Shown here: positions 38,001-46,694 of the stretch, piece by piece
Position numbering within the stretch: the stretch's first letter is position 1
Layout of the letters: each line of letters opens with the position of its first letter
Source: Elmis aenea
Lineage: Eukaryota; Arthropoda; Insecta; Coleoptera; Elmidae
Direction: 5' to 3'
Assembly: GCA_947652605.1 (NCBI GenBank)
Contig: OX393577.1
Span: 50,877,494 to 50,941,493 of the forward strand
Length of the DNA stretch: 64,000 nucleotides
Position numbers and translations under genes: made by a program
Notes under the pieces: generated by a model
Told to the model about the DNA's origin: nothing
Seen by the model: the letters and a program-made list of their open reading frames with translations, nothing else
The model's database searches: none

Positions 38001-38412
38001 TTTGTTGTGGTTGATTAAACTGTCCTAAGTTTTCATTTTGTGCACTATGTGTAGGTCTTAAACCAGTTGGAATTTGACCTTGTGATGAAGGCAACTGATT
38101 TGGCTGTGCTCCTACAGAATGTTGTAACGGGTTAAAATTTTGAGGTGGACCAGTTGGTGGCATGGGAAATGACCCAATATTCGGTCCAGAACCTGGTGGT
38201 GGTCCATATGTATTTGGAACATGATTAAATGAAGCACCAGGTCCACTTTGATGAGGACCATTAGGTAGTGGTCCACCAGGAAATGACTTCGGAGGTCCTT
38301 GTGGCACATTTTGCATACCTTGAGGAGTTACCGACTGTGAAGGTCTACTTGGAGGTGCAAAACCTTGTTGCGGTACACCAAACTGCTGTTGTGGCATAAA
38401 TTGAGGATTCAT
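17005..38412 (-). CDS. Protein transport protein Sec24 (A/B type), COPII cargo adaptor
   Basis: Eleven coding exons on the minus strand join in frame to 1284 codons: 38412-36865, 36583-36419, 34201-33991, 33808-33489, 32199-31993, 31931-31644, 28983-28815, 25306-24899, 24838-24635, 18903-18710, 17145-17005. All introns are GT-AG. Sec24 pairs with Sec23 in the inner COPII coat at ER exit sites and selects cargo. The first exon (residues 1-516) is a Pro/Gln/Gly-rich disordered tail with repeated PGQPPLPGQ-type motifs, as in metazoan Sec24A/B. A four-Cys zinc finger follows (Cys611, 614, 633, 636; CIRCKAYMCPF and FQCLFC), then the trunk (YFQHLDHTGQRMDR, DVSYNNIKSG, LPIAEAPGKLKNRDDRKL), the beta-sandwich/helical part (NCASPSSAGQLILPECMKLL) and the gelsolin-like end, closing SYVDFLCHMHKEIRTILS. 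Length and domain order are as in the family. The 60-base intron between exons 8 and 9 has no stop and keeps frame. The long introns are full of transposons. Confidence 0.96.
17281..17480 (+). repeat. Truncated CAGGGTGTTCCAA element (Sec24 intron 10)
   Basis: It starts TA-CAGGGTGTTCCAAGTTCG and has no matching opposite end nearby. A related fragment begins at 59658 (CAGGGTGTTCCAAATTTG), and both continue with GTTGCG/GCTGCG...AATTTG.TGCT blocks. This is a one-ended, decayed copy. Confidence 0.55.
17909..18510 (+). mobile_element. One arm of the CAGGGTGTTTCTTAA foldback family (Sec24 intron 10)
   Basis: It begins TA-CAGGGTGTTTCTTAAGTATT; a 90-base duplicate of this end lies just upstream at about 17817. 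The arm matches 13457-14140 and 19754-20280 and ends after a small inverted pair (TTGGGTAGAATTGACGGG / CCCGTCACTTCTACCCAA) without a second arm. Its GACGTTTACGCGGCGAAC at 18421 is the empty site for the hairpin inserted at 20286. Confidence 0.7.
19754..20876. mobile_element. Foldback of the CAGGGTGTTTCTTAA family, decayed ends
   Basis: The left end is degenerate (TAGCATGTTTTTAAATAATG) and the right end reads CATTATTTAAGAAACATCCTG. The arms match 13457-14140 and 6092 onward (GGGGTCTTTCA, CACCTTCACA, GGCTGAAAAGTGCGACCCC). It hosts the hairpin at 20286-20446. Confidence 0.75.
20286..20446. repeat. Hairpin MITE with TTA/TTTA target duplication
   Basis: The halves AAGGTCCACACACACCGGCG and CGCCGGTGTGAGTTGACCTT pair. 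The stem continues through CGATTTCGAAGCGGGCGCGG and is GC-rich, unlike the surroundings. Comparison with the empty site at 18421 (GACGTTTACGCGG) shows that TTTA is present on both sides. A 3-base TTA duplication would fit PIF/Harbinger elements. Same family as 12220-12340. Confidence 0.8.
21123..21870 (+). mobile_element. pogo/Tigger-like element, internally deleted
   Basis: The ends CAGTCGAACTTCCATAACTC and GGGAAGTTTGACTG are inverted and TA-flanked, with CTCGAA words repeated inside both ends, as in pogo/Tigger elements. Near 21585 the plus strand reads LKQSKVTDF, resembling the usual C-terminal QxxxTDFF of such transposases. The catalytic part is missing. Confidence 0.75.
22048..22394. mobile_element. 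Small nested element with GTAGCTAA/AGTAGCTA repeats
   Basis: ATGCCTAATTTACATTGGTA at the left pairs with TATCAATGTAAATTCGGCAT at the right. Both ends then run through repeated AGTAGCTAAAKCAAGTWACT words. It sits at the symmetry centre of the outer foldback. No coding frame. Confidence 0.65.
23282..24419 (+). mobile_element. hAT element with CAGAGCTTTCCAAAC ends
   Basis: The ends CAGAGCTTTCCAAAC and GTTTGGAAAGCTCTG are inverted and flanked by CTCTAGTT (23274-23281) and CTCTAGCT (24420-24427), an 8-base duplication with one change. Inside is a broken hAT transposase. Confidence 0.85.
23405..23670 (+). pseudogene. Broken hAT transposase (ZBED5-like type)
   Basis: Fragments in more than one frame read KALVAQTIGDDLRKVMDKVF, then VNYVKRRLLKSRLFAQIC, a stop, then MGKNLKS, and TEVRWLS after a frame change. 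This order (His-rich start, VNFIKxRxLxSRLF, MG, TEVRWLSRG) is that of the core of ZBED5/GTF2IRD2-related hAT transposases. It has stops and frameshifts and no intact catalytic core. Confidence 0.7.
25591..27670 (+). mobile_element. piggyBac transposon, 2080 bases, with TTAA target sites
   Basis: TTAA-CACATATCGGACCGGC at the left and GCCGGTCCGATATGTG-TTAA at the right are perfect 16-base terminal inverted repeats. Subterminal ACGTAGATTAAC and GGACCGG motifs recur at both ends. It carries one transposase gene on the plus strand, broken near its 3' end. The perfect ends suggest a fairly recent insertion. Confidence 0.95.
25820..27327 (+). pseudogene. piggyBac transposase, frameshifted near the C-terminus
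   Basis: The open frame runs from 25820 (after a stop) to 27220 but has no ATG before about residue 45. It carries the DDD catalytic set: Asp in ISLDEAMIPWRGRLSFRTYN, Asp in YQDNYYNS and Asp in DYNKYMKGVDRSDQY. After the stop at 27218-27220 the frame one step back continues KRCLVCKANNLRKDTRY, then GGCEVPLHKGLCFYKYH. This is the cysteine-rich C-terminal domain that binds the transposon ends, and it closes at 27327. One base is therefore missing, most simply in an A run at 27191-27198 or 27206-27210. The start is probably lost or in an upstream exon. As read, the protein lacks its DNA-end-binding domain; an error in an A run would restore it. Confidence 0.9.
29278..29540. mobile_element. 263-base MITE with 40-base terminal inverted repeats (Sec24 intron 6)
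   Basis: AATTGAGGCGTTGTTTGCAT...CACTTGTCAATTTT at the left is perfectly inverted at the right. The interior matches 2385-2630. A frame of about 60 codons (TSLMQNNSVITPVIHNIS...) is open in both copies but shows mostly amino-acid-changing differences. The superfamily is unknown and no clear target duplication is seen. Confidence 0.85.
30191..30284. repeat. 16-base minisatellite (Sec24 intron 6)
   Basis: Four consecutive units start at 30221, 30237, 30253 and 30269: GTTGCTTATATCAAGT, GTTGCTTATAACGAGA, GTTGCTTATATCATGT, GTTGCTCATAACGCGA. A fifth separate unit starts at 30191. Alternating ATATC and ATAAC variants give a 32-base higher-order period. Confidence 0.85.
30607..31260 (+). mobile_element. 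One-armed relative of the 19095-24479 foldback
   Basis: It starts TA-CAGGGTGTTTGAAATTCGAG and follows the left arm of the 19095 element (GGGGATCTCGCTTATTACAA, GGTTTAAATTTGGCAAAG). The second arm is absent. The hairpin at 30816-30978 is inserted in it. Confidence 0.7.
30816..30978. repeat. GC-rich hairpin MITE flanked by TTAA
   Basis: GCTAAGGCCGCACTGCGGGA at the left pairs with TCCCGCAGTGCGGCTTTAGC at the right. The stem runs on through GTAGATGGTAGATACACGCC and CGTCGCCTGGCGACAAT with only a few mismatches, around a short loop. TTAA lies on both sides. The empty site is CTTTTTAAGCCGAATC at 19343, which has a single TTAA. Confidence 0.85.
32617..33369. mobile_element. MITE with CATGGGCGTCCGCA ends (Sec24 intron 4)
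   Basis: The left end CATGGGCGTCCGCA...GGGGGGGC and the right end GCCCCCCCC...TGCGGATGCCCATG are inverted. CA..TG ends and the G-tract suit hAT, but the 8 flanking bases do not match cleanly (TCATCACA, GGTCACAA). It contains the element at 32735-33308. Confidence 0.6.
32735..33308. mobile_element. Nested MITE, TGTTACGGCCAAA ends
   Basis: TGTTACGGCCAAATCCCGAA at the left pairs with TTCGGGTTTTGGCCGTAACA at the right. GGCCAA words recur throughout. No coding frame, and the superfamily is not recognised. Confidence 0.7.
34322..34460. mobile_element. 139-base deletion derivative of a hAT-type element
   Basis: The right end reads CGTTTTAAGTCCCTG and the left CACAGACTGAGAACAGAACG, diverged forms of the ends of the element at 40131-41820. 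The flanks ATTATATG and ATTATATT are an 8-base duplication with one change. It lies in Sec24 intron 2. Confidence 0.7.
34620..36206. mobile_element. piggyBac-like MITE with CACCTTCG ends (Sec24 intron 2)
   Basis: TTAA-CACCTTCGTGGACAG at the left and CGTCCGCGAAGGTG-TTAA at the right are inverted and flanked by TTAA. Just inside both ends are copies of the palindromic word CTGCATATGCAG(TC). It contains the hAT-type element at 35164-35604. No transposase. Confidence 0.8.
35164..35604. mobile_element. hAT-type MITE, CAGAGACCCGAACCG ends
   Basis: CAGAGACCCGAACCGAACTG at the left and CGGTTCGGATCCCTG at the right, flanked by a perfect GTTTCGGT duplication (35156-35163 and 35605-35612). The body is full of ACCGAACCG / CGGTTC words. 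Confidence 0.88.
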
Positions 38413-38908
38413 TCTTGTATTACTACAACAACGGCTAACATAAATATTGTTAACATATTCTACTAAATATAAACATTAATTTTACACTTATTACACATAA
38501 TATATTTAACCAAGTTATTTACAGCACAAAATTTTAAAAAGCACTATACATTACATAAACAGCAGATGTGAAAGTTGAACATATTCCCATTTGTTGTTAT
38601 TTTCATATCTACCCCATAACTTTAAATTTGGATATAAATGGGTAGACATCGACTTTTTTCAAAATTTTGTACACAGTGTTAAACTTGATATTTTGAAAAA
38701 CATATCAATACTACTTACTTTTTTTAATGTTTTAATATTAGTTGATTATTATTAAAAATAAGGCATCACTGTTGGATTGCACTACTCAGCTCTGCCACGT
38801 AAGGCCGCAGTGCGCATGCTTTGTTAAGGTCCACGTCAATCTCACATACAATCTCTGGCCAACTTCACGGTAATATGTCAAAATCTAAATTTGAATAATG
38901 TTTTGAAA
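38413..38908. promoter_or_regulatory. Divergent promoter between Sec24 and the glycosyltransferase
   Basis: The two start codons are 496 bases apart and face away from each other, so this interval must hold both promoters and 5' untranslated regions, possibly shared. A TGCGCATGC word at about 38813, close to the NRF-1 consensus, lies in a small GC-rich patch. That patch (AAGGCCGCAGTGCG, AAGGTCCAC) also resembles ends of the hairpin MITEs. No clear TATA box is seen. Confidence 0.5.
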
Positions 38909-41900
38909 ATGTTAAAATACCGTATTGCTGCCATAATAACAACAATAATATTATTAATATGTATATACCATCCCAAGAGACACGCACGTTATTATGACTA
39001 CGTGGAGCCTTCAAATATTTTAGACGAACTGGTAACCGACGACACTGAAAAGTATGAAACTAACCTAAAATTGTGTTCAAAAACTGTTTACAATAGCATA
39101 GTATTGTCCAACGTAGATGTGGATATTAACAAAGTAGGCAAAATTGTGGACTTTCAAATGCCTTCAAATGGTATAACATATGTAGCAAAATAGAAAAATC
39201 ACTAAATACCTACATTTTAGGTGGTGAATACAAACCTCAAAACTGTACAGCTCTCTTCAGTTCAGCAATTATAGTACCATATCGAAATAGAAAAGATCAT
39301 TTAAAAATATTTCTTAACTACATGCATTCTTTTTTACAAAAGCAGTATATTCATTACAGAATATTTATAATCGAGCAAAACGACAAATTACCTTTTAATA
39401 GAGCCAAAATGTTAAATGTTGGTGCTCGTGAGGCAATTAAATCAAATATATCTTGTTTAATTCTCCATGACGTTGATTTAATACCACTGAATACTGGCAA
39501 CATTTATGGATGCTCAAAAATACCAAGACATATGTCTAGCAGCTTGGACACAATGAGGTAATTTTATAATTTTATTGATTTGTTTCAAAAAAATTATGTT
39601 CAATATAAATCTCTCAATTTTTGTTACGTAATTAAATCTTATTTATAATTATTTTATTTTATAATACAAAACATGGAGAAAATTAAATTTTATTTTGTCT
39701 CAGCGATATTAATGTGATAAGTCTAATTAAATAATTATTGTAATAATTTGTACCAATTTGTGCTGCAAGTGTTACCGTCCTCTGTGTGTAAGCAAGTTCT
39801 TTCGACTTTAAGAATTTTATTGTAGCTCAGAACTACAAATGAGGCGTATACTGCAATAGTGGCCTAAGTGCTTTTTTTTAAATTTTGGGTTTTGTGGCCT
39901 ATTGACTGATAGTTACTTTATCTTTGTTTGCAAAAGTGGTCTATGTGGATTTAGCCATCAGTCTGATAGACAGCAACACAATAGCTACTCTGGCAACACT
40001 AAAAATTGACAACTTATGTAGTGGAATAATTTTAAATAATTAATATCTCCATTGTTTAAGATTGTTGGTTAGGCCACTATTGCAGTATACGCCTCAATTA
40101 TTGTTATTAAAGTTGATTAGTATTTATAATCAGGGACTAAAAACGAAAAATATTCCATTCGTTTCTGTTCGGAACGAAAACGAAATATATCGTTTTCGTT
40201 CTAACCGAAAAAATTATTTTTTCGTTTTCGTGAACCGAAATAATAACGGTTAAAACCGGTTTTACAATATTTTTTGTCGTCAAAAAATCAATTTTTTTCT
40301 AGTCACCACAACCCTCTATAAATACGATAACAATATTTGCGTCTCAACTAAAACATAAACGATGACGATGGGGTTTGATGCTCATGGACAGCATATTTTA
40401 GACTGGCGAACCATCGCCATATTAAATTTACCAAATCGTTAAACACATTAACATTTAAGCATTTTATTAAGCAGGGGTTTGGAGCAGTCCAATTTTTTAG
40501 TTGCTCCGCTCCGGCATCAAGATGCCTACTCCAGCTCCGCTCCGCGCTCCAAATATTAATAAAATAATTTTTTTTATTTAAAAATTTGTTTTTTAAAACA
40601 AAGCTAAAATGTTATGAGATATGTGGAAATGGACCAAAAATTACAATATTTGACCCTAAGAAACAAATGAAGTTAAATAAATGAACAAATTATTGATCTT
40701 CAAAAGTTAAAAAAAGAAAAAAAAGTTCTTTAAAATTTTTCAAAATTCAAATACAAAATAATGAAAATTAATATTCAGAAAAGTTACATTATAATAATTT
40801 TACTTCAAAAAAATCAAATTTAGTTTACCTATTTTATTAAATACTATACCCATGAGAATAATTCATAAAAAAAAAAAATTGTAGTTTATAATAGTAAAGT
40901 GGAGCAGTGGAGCAATCAAAATTATTTGCTCCGGGCTCCGCTCCCGCTCCGGGCAAAAACCCATTGCTCCACTCTCCGCTCCAAACCCCTGTTATTAAGT
41001 TTAACACCCGTAAGGTGCAAAAACACAACGTGATTAGGTTAAATTAGACACACGATCTTTATATACAAATATGAAAATATAGCAAGTGCTGTTTTAAATT
41101 TGTTTTAGTACTAAAAATCTATGCATTTGAATTAAATAAGACCCTGCTGTAGTTATTTAAAAAGACAAAAGAATGAATTCAAGTGGATAATTTACTAAAT
41201 GTTATAAATAAAAAAGATATTAAAAAAAAACTTATACATATTAACTTGAAATATACTTTAACTTTATAGTTTGTACATACCATAAAATATACATTTTCAC
41301 ATTCCGTTAAATCTTACTAGCAACACATCTTCCAATAAATCTTCTTTTACATTAGTCCTTTTCGAAGTAAGAATAAATTTTACTATTATTATATCTAAAC
41401 GCAAATAAAACATACACATTGGAAATATATATCCAATCAAGTGTATATTCTATATTGATGATCTAAAAAATAAATTAGAAATAGAGAATATCTGTACCGT
41501 TAATTGTGTTACACGAAATTGCAAGTATAAACAATAAAGTTGTTAATATATATTATTCACGTAAATATATGGAGAAAAGTGAAGCTCACTTATTTCAAGT
41601 GAGATTTTTTACTGCCTCGTGGAGTCTCCCCAGCACAGAAGGTAAATTCACGTATGTGTTTAACAAATAACATTGAAATAGCGACAAAACCGGTTAAAAC
41701 CGGTTTTGGAAAATATTTATTTCGTTTTCGTTCTTGAACGAAAAATAATAATTTCGTTTTCGTTCTTAAAAAAATTTCGGTTAATTTCATTTATCGTTTT
41801 CGTTCCGTTCTCAGTCCCTGTTTAGAATCGTAAAAGTGCCTATTTTATTTTTGTGCATTGCATCTGTGGTAACATGTGCTAATATTATTTTCAGTTGGAC

Positions 41901-42931
41901 CTATGGAACACTTATTGCATCTACAATTAAATTTGTGAAGTCTTATATATTCATGATGTCTTTAATCTTTTACATTATTTAAAATGCTGTTGACAATTTT
42001 TCAAGTTAAAAGCATTGTATTTTTTAATTTTAATATTAAAGAACAACACGCATGCCGTAATAAAAGTGACACAACTCAAAAAGCTTACCTGTATCTACCT
42101 CCAACTTTACTGCAGTGCTAAGTGACTGAAACATTTACAATATTTTTTTGTAGAGTGTAAGCCAATTCTAAGTTTTATGATGGTTTTTTCGACAAACTGA
42201 AAAATTCCTCTTTTTGAGTTGTGTCGCTTTTCTTGCCAGGGTGTGAAATAACAAAAATAAGAGATTTTAGTTGTAATATATTTACATAAACAATTTCATT
42301 GTACATCTTAAATTTTTAAAATATGTTCTAAAAGTTAATGTTTCTGCAGATTTCATTTGCCATATCTAGATCTAATGGGCGGAGTTGTTGCTATAAGAAC
42401 TGTTCATTTTCAGCTAATTAATGGCATGTCCAATGTTTTTAATGGTTGGGGTGGTGAAGATGATGATTTTTTTGAGTGAGTATTTGTCACTGGACCAACT
42501 TTTACTATATTTTCTTGTTTATATTTCCTTCTTTACACTTGTGGTTTTGTTATGCAAAATACTTATCTTGCTTAATCCTATTCTGTCGTTAATATGCTAT
42601 GTATCAAAAAACCACCAAACAAAATTACTCTTAATTATATTAATTATAATAGGAGTATTTGTTTACAGACGGATAAAAGCACATAATATGTCACCCATTC
42701 GATTTTCTCCAGAGATTAGTAAATACACCATGCTTATTCACCAACGTGAACCTCCCAGGTAAAAACATGTATTAATGAATAATACATCATTAAACCTTTA
42801 TTTTTCACAGTGCCAGTCGTTACGAAAAATTGACACATTCTGTTAAACGACAACAAGTAGATGGATTAAATTCACTTCCTGATACTTACATTGTAAAATT
42901 AAAACCACTGTATACACATGTTTTAGTGTAG
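38909..42931 (+). CDS. Beta-1,4-galactosyl/N-acetylgalactosaminyl-transferase (GT7 family), frameshifted in exon 1
   Basis: This is a type II Golgi enzyme that transfers Gal or GalNAc from UDP-sugar onto GlcNAc or Glc of glycans. Exons: 38909-39557, 42350-42475, 42669-42758, 42811-42931. All junctions are GT-AG and join in frame. The N-terminus MLKYRIAAIITTIILLICIY is a short tail plus membrane anchor. Family motifs in order: GGEYKPQNC, VPYRNRKDHL, FNRAKMLNVG, the metal-binding HDVDLIP, RFHLPYLDLMGGVVAI, NGWGGEDDDFF, SPEISKYTMLIH, DGLNSLPDTY. The gene breaks once: the upstream frame stops at 39191 (TYVAK-stop), while the frame one step back carries KIEKSLNTYILGGEY. One extra A in the AAAA at 39187-39190 would restore 328 residues. 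WGWGGEDDD-type motifs place it with B4GALT1-6/insect beta4GalNAcT rather than B4GALT7. The true start is ATG 38909. Confidence 0.92.
39841..40095. mobile_element. 255-base MITE with 26-base terminal inverted repeats
   Basis: GAGGCGTATACTGCAATAGT...GGCCTAA at the left is perfectly inverted at the right (TTAGGCC...ACGCCTC). It lies in intron 1 of the glycosyltransferase gene. Flanks share at most AAT; superfamily unknown. Confidence 0.8.
40131..41820. mobile_element. hAT-type element, CAGGGACTAAAAACG ends
   Basis: CAGGGACTAAAAACG and CGTTCTCAGTCCCTG are inverted. Flanks TTTATAAT (40123-40130) and TTTAGAAT (41821-41828) match at 7 of 8. ACGAAAACGAAAT-like words repeat near both ends. It contains the smaller hAT-type element at 40472-40991. 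Intron 1 of the glycosyltransferase gene. Confidence 0.8.
40472..40991. mobile_element. hAT-type MITE, CAGGGGTTTGGAGC ends
   Basis: CAGGGGTTTGGAGCAG and CTCCGCTCCAAACCCCTG are inverted and flanked by a perfect TTATTAAG duplication (40464-40471 and 40992-40999). The body has repeated GCTCCGCTCC words near both ends. No transposase. Confidence 0.92.
42048..42242. mobile_element. Small inverted-repeat element
   Basis: AGTGACACAACTCAAAAAG near the left pairs with CTTTTTGAGTTGTGTCGCTT near the right. The outer bases (CATGCCG / GCCAGGGTG) are diverged. No coding. It lies just upstream of exon 2 of the glycosyltransferase. Confidence 0.5.
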
Positions 42932-43620
42932 CATAGAGAACAGCAAACTTATAGTACCAAGAGCCACATGTGCATTTGGTGACCGTTTTGTTTGTTGACT
43001 ACATGTTCAAATTTCACCTTCATCTGTTTTAGGATTTTAAATCTATATTTAAAAAATGTTTTTGAAAAAAATTTCAAATGTTTCAAGGACAGGATATGTT
43101 TTTGTTTATTCTTGGTAACACTTACATGACAGAAATTTATAAACCTTCATTTGGTTAAGCGTGAAGTGTTATTTATGACACATGAAAGAAATTATTGTTT
43201 TAATAATTATCTAGCTTGACCAAAAAATTAGAAAGTCGTGGTTGTTGAGTATATTAAACAATTATTTTGTCATTTATTCCAAGGGTCTCAATAATTTCAG
43301 TCAAAAATTGTTGCGTAAAATTAAAATTTTTAAAATAAGTAAGTTATGATGTACCTAAACTTACTAAAAGTTTTGAATAGTTGAGTTTTGAGAATTTGTT
43401 TTGGAAAAGATTTTCATGCATCAATCATTTGTTATTAAAAATTAACATAATAACAAACTGTTTGAAGTGACTGAAATTGTTTTAAACTGTTGTACTTAAC
43501 GTATGTTCGGGATTATTTATTAAAATGAAGGTTTCAATTTTTACAGGCATACTTATTTTTGTAAAAATTCTTACATGACTAAAATCATGACATATTGAAA
43601 TGAAATGTATTTATTGTATA
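42932..43620. other. 3' flank of the glycosyltransferase gene, no gene seen
   Basis: AT-rich sequence, probably including the 3' untranslated region. No coding frame or repeat is recognised before the foldback that starts at 43621. Confidence 0.45.
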
Positions 43621-44745
43621 CAGGGTGATTCAGTTTGACTGTCGCACCCCTATAACTTTGTTATTTAAAGAGAAATCCCCTATAAACCTTATATTTTTGT
43701 AAATATTTAGTAAGTTATAAATTGATAATGGATCTTCTGTCAATTTGCTTCTGTTTGTGTGTACTTAACCCCTTGACTTGTCTCTACGAACTGAGTTCGG
43801 GCGTTCATTTCGCGCTAATACCGAGGCTCTACGATTTAAATTTGGTCATTTTTACCGCTTTTGCACCGTTGACCTTGTTCTATGAACTGGGTTCGAGCGG
43901 TTTTATCGCGTTTGTGCCATGCTGTACGATTTGAGGCCGTGTACACGCGACGCGGATAACTTCACGCGTCAGTATCAAGGCGGCGTAGGCAGATTTTTTT
44001 TAACGTGCATTCTGTGTTGAAGCTATAAGTTGGAAAAAGACAAAAATTAGGTTGGTCTTTGTCACCGACGCCAAAAGTCTTCTTTTTTCTTGACCCAAAA
44101 ATCTTATGCAGGTAGATTTGGGTAAGTTGGGTTCTCGCGGTTTTTACGTGTGATTTTTGTAACAAAAAATTTAATTTTTTTGAGGAGCTGATAGAGAACA
44201 GCCTGATTGTAGTATTTTTCAACTCACAGCTTCATTACAGAACCAACATAAAAAAAGGTTAGCCTCTGCCGTCGCGACATTGTCGAATGCATAAACCCAG
44301 GAATTTAATGTAACGTTCAAGGGGTTAAGGCGTTTCTATTAAATACTCACAAAATAATGATTTTTCGTCGAAAAATAATAAAACAATAATTAGACAAGTT
44401 GTAAACTGTTATTACTACAGCGATCGTATATTGTTTAGTCAAATAATAAATAATTTTTAAACTCTTTTTTCTTAAAAATTTTCCTATGTATGCTTATTTT
44501 TTTAATGCTATGGATTTAGAATTTAATTCTCTATCAGAATCAATAAAAAAAGTATACCATGTAATTTCAAAAAAAAAGTTTACTATCGCTAGATTCGCTA
44601 GTCTGATATATTTCACTGTGGAAAAAACATTTGAAAGTCATTCAATAGAGAATTTTCCACGATTTACATAAATATGAGGTTAATAGGGGTTTCCTCTTAA
44701 AATACCAAAGTTATAGGCGTGCGACTGTCAAACTGAATAACCCTG
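43621..44745. mobile_element. Foldback element, CAGGGTGATTCAG family
   Basis: TA-CAGGGTGATTCAGTTTGACT at the left, AGTCAAACTGAATAACCCTG-less-diverged inverse at the right (the actual right end reads GTCAAACTGAATAACCCTG), TA-flanked. Related to 5335-6083. Its left arm is interrupted by the piggyBac-like MITE 43769-44324. Confidence 0.8.
43769..44324. mobile_element. piggyBac-like MITE, copy 2 (uninterrupted)
   Basis: TTAA-CCCCTTGACTTGTC at the left and ACGTTCAAGGGG-TTAA at the right. Homologous to 12697-13108 plus 15992 onward, where a hAT-type element split the other copy. The sequence GCCTGATTG at about 44202 is the empty site of that insertion. Confidence 0.8.
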
Positions 44746-45941
44746 TATAGTGTATTGTAATTATATGTTTTGTGTGTCAGATGGCTCACCTTTAGTAACT
44801 TTTAGCTTTTTTTTAATTTCGAGGACAGGGTAGATGTAAAAAATCAAAATTGGTCAATAATTATAATCTAAGATATCCTTGTTACTTTCGACAAAGTTGT
44901 AGATACATTTATGGATTATAAATTTGCATCATTCATTTGTTTAAATAGCACTTAAGTTCCGGGAAGTTGCATTTTTTAAAATGAAAATAGTCACTTTTGA
45001 CTTTATAAAAAGCTTATTTTTTTTTTTTTTTAATAATATATGAGTTACTATATTTGTTTTCATATGTGATCTCTAAACAAGAACAAACTGGTGTGGCCAC
45101 CAATTGACTTTCGCAATGCATTGTGTGTGTTTGTGTATTTGTGTGTATAAAAAGCTTAAAATGCAACTTCAGGCTTTCTAATTAACTTAATTTTTCTACG
45201 TCTGTCATAGGTCTGCCAGACGTCCCAGTTTTCCGGTATTGTACTGATTTGGGGCCTCAAATCCCTGTACCAATAAGAGATTTCGGGACCCTTAAAAAAC
45301 CCTGTTTATCAAAACTATTATTACTTTAAAATTGACTGTTTATAACTAGTTTTTTTTTTCAATTTTCTCTTACCTCGGGGGGAGGGGGGGTTTAAGTAGA
45401 CCTCATTCTTTTGTTCTGGTTATGATATTCACAAATCTGGTAGCCCTAGTCTGTCAATATGATGTAAAGACATTTCAGGCAACATATGAACAACCACTTC
45501 GTCCTTAAAAGATTTTTTATTTTTTTTTAAATCGTAACTTCTTTTATTGAAATTGTTAAGAATTAAAACGAACTGCATTTTATTAAGAAAAATAAATTCT
45601 GTACCGTTAGACTTTTAAACGTAGTAGCCAAGTTTTAAAATTTTTATTCTGGATACCTAATTCAGTGATTAAAAATTTTTCAAAAAAAGAACATTGGAAT
45701 TTATGATAAACCCCAATACAGACAACAGTTATACATAAACAAAATATTTTTTCTACTACCGTTTTTCTGTGATTTTGGTTTAACTTTAAAACCGATTAAA
45801 CACCCTGTGTATTAGTTATTATTTAAGATATCAAACAAATGCACGCGATTCGTAATATAATTCTTAATGCTCTATTTATAACTAATTTCAAAAATAATTA
45901 CCGAACAAAAATTGTAGAAATAAAATATTTTAAAATAGAGT
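44746..45941. other. No gene seen; dispersed repeat D
   Basis: Noncoding. It has a G-rich run at about 45377-45390 and a copy of dispersed repeat D from about 45100 to 45900 (listed separately). Confidence 0.5.
45100..45900 (+). repeat. Dispersed repeat D, copy 2
   Basis: GTGTGTTTGTGTATTTGTGT...AAAAAGCTTAAAATG at the start and AACACCCTGTGTATTAGTTA...AATGCACGC at the end match 56720-57290. The end half matches 8480-8900. A rearranged inverse piece (CTTTTTATACACACAAATAC) surrounds the SINE at 50482-50758. Confidence 0.65.
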
Positions 45942-46119
45942 GACTTTGATCAATTTTACGTGGGTAAAATTATTAAAATTAATTCGTAGTGTTTCAGATT
46001 GTGATATTTTTAGTTATTTATTGAAGTTAGCGACTTTGATCAATTTTACGTGGGTAAAATTATTAAAATTAATTCATAGTGTTTCAGATTATGATATTTT
46101 AAGTTATTTATTGAAGTTT
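45942..46119. repeat. 90-base tandem duplication
   Basis: GACTTTGATCAATTTTACGT starts at 45942 and again at 46032. The two units differ at only a few bases, so the duplication is recent. The open frame across them is a by-product. Confidence 0.9.
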
Positions 46120-46694
46120 ATAAATAACATTCGATTATAACATAAAATTTCATTATTTGTATCATCTAATGGTCAACAATTTAAGTGAGAATATAAAATA
46201 TTGTTAAGTAAGCATTATTATGCAACATTGTCATTTATCTTATTACCTAAGCGATATTTAAACGAATATAGTCTGTTTATACTACGTAAAAATATCTACA
46301 ACTTCTTCCTTAACGACTCTCTTCCATCATTAACTTAGATTTGAAATATTGAATACTTTGGTTTTTTCACCATATCCTATGTCTAGTTTTTAAAAACTAA
46401 AATAATCACTAGATAACCCTAATATGTAATTTTTTTGTCCCATTTAACCAATCTTGTATCTATTATGGTGTAGTTACCAATGGTGAGCCTCGAATTTTGG
46501 ACATACTGTATACCGAATTGTAGTTATATATTTCGTTTATTTATTAAGATATTGTGATGAAATTTTTTTTTCGAATCTATTTATTATTTTATATATCCTA
46601 ACTCTCTAGATCTACATACTTTACATAATTTCTAAATTGTAATATTTGTTTAGTTCATCTTTGATTGTTGATTCTTTCACAAGTTTGTACTATA

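Noticed and set aside
39182..39220. A 39-base micro-intron (GTAGCA...TTTTAG) as the explanation of the broken transferase frame
   Set aside because: Splicing it out joins the wrong frame (GTG GTG AAT ...), and the sequence inside it encodes conserved-looking residues up to GGEY. A missing A explains the data better.
41894..41976. Exon-like stretch after TTTCAG reading WTYGTLIASTIKFVKSYIFM, in intron 1 of the glycosyltransferase
   Set aside because: It can be laid against the true exon at 42350 (HLPYLDLMGGVVAI) without gaps but shares only a few residues, lacks a usable donor and soon hits a stop. At most a decayed duplicate exon; chance is as likely.
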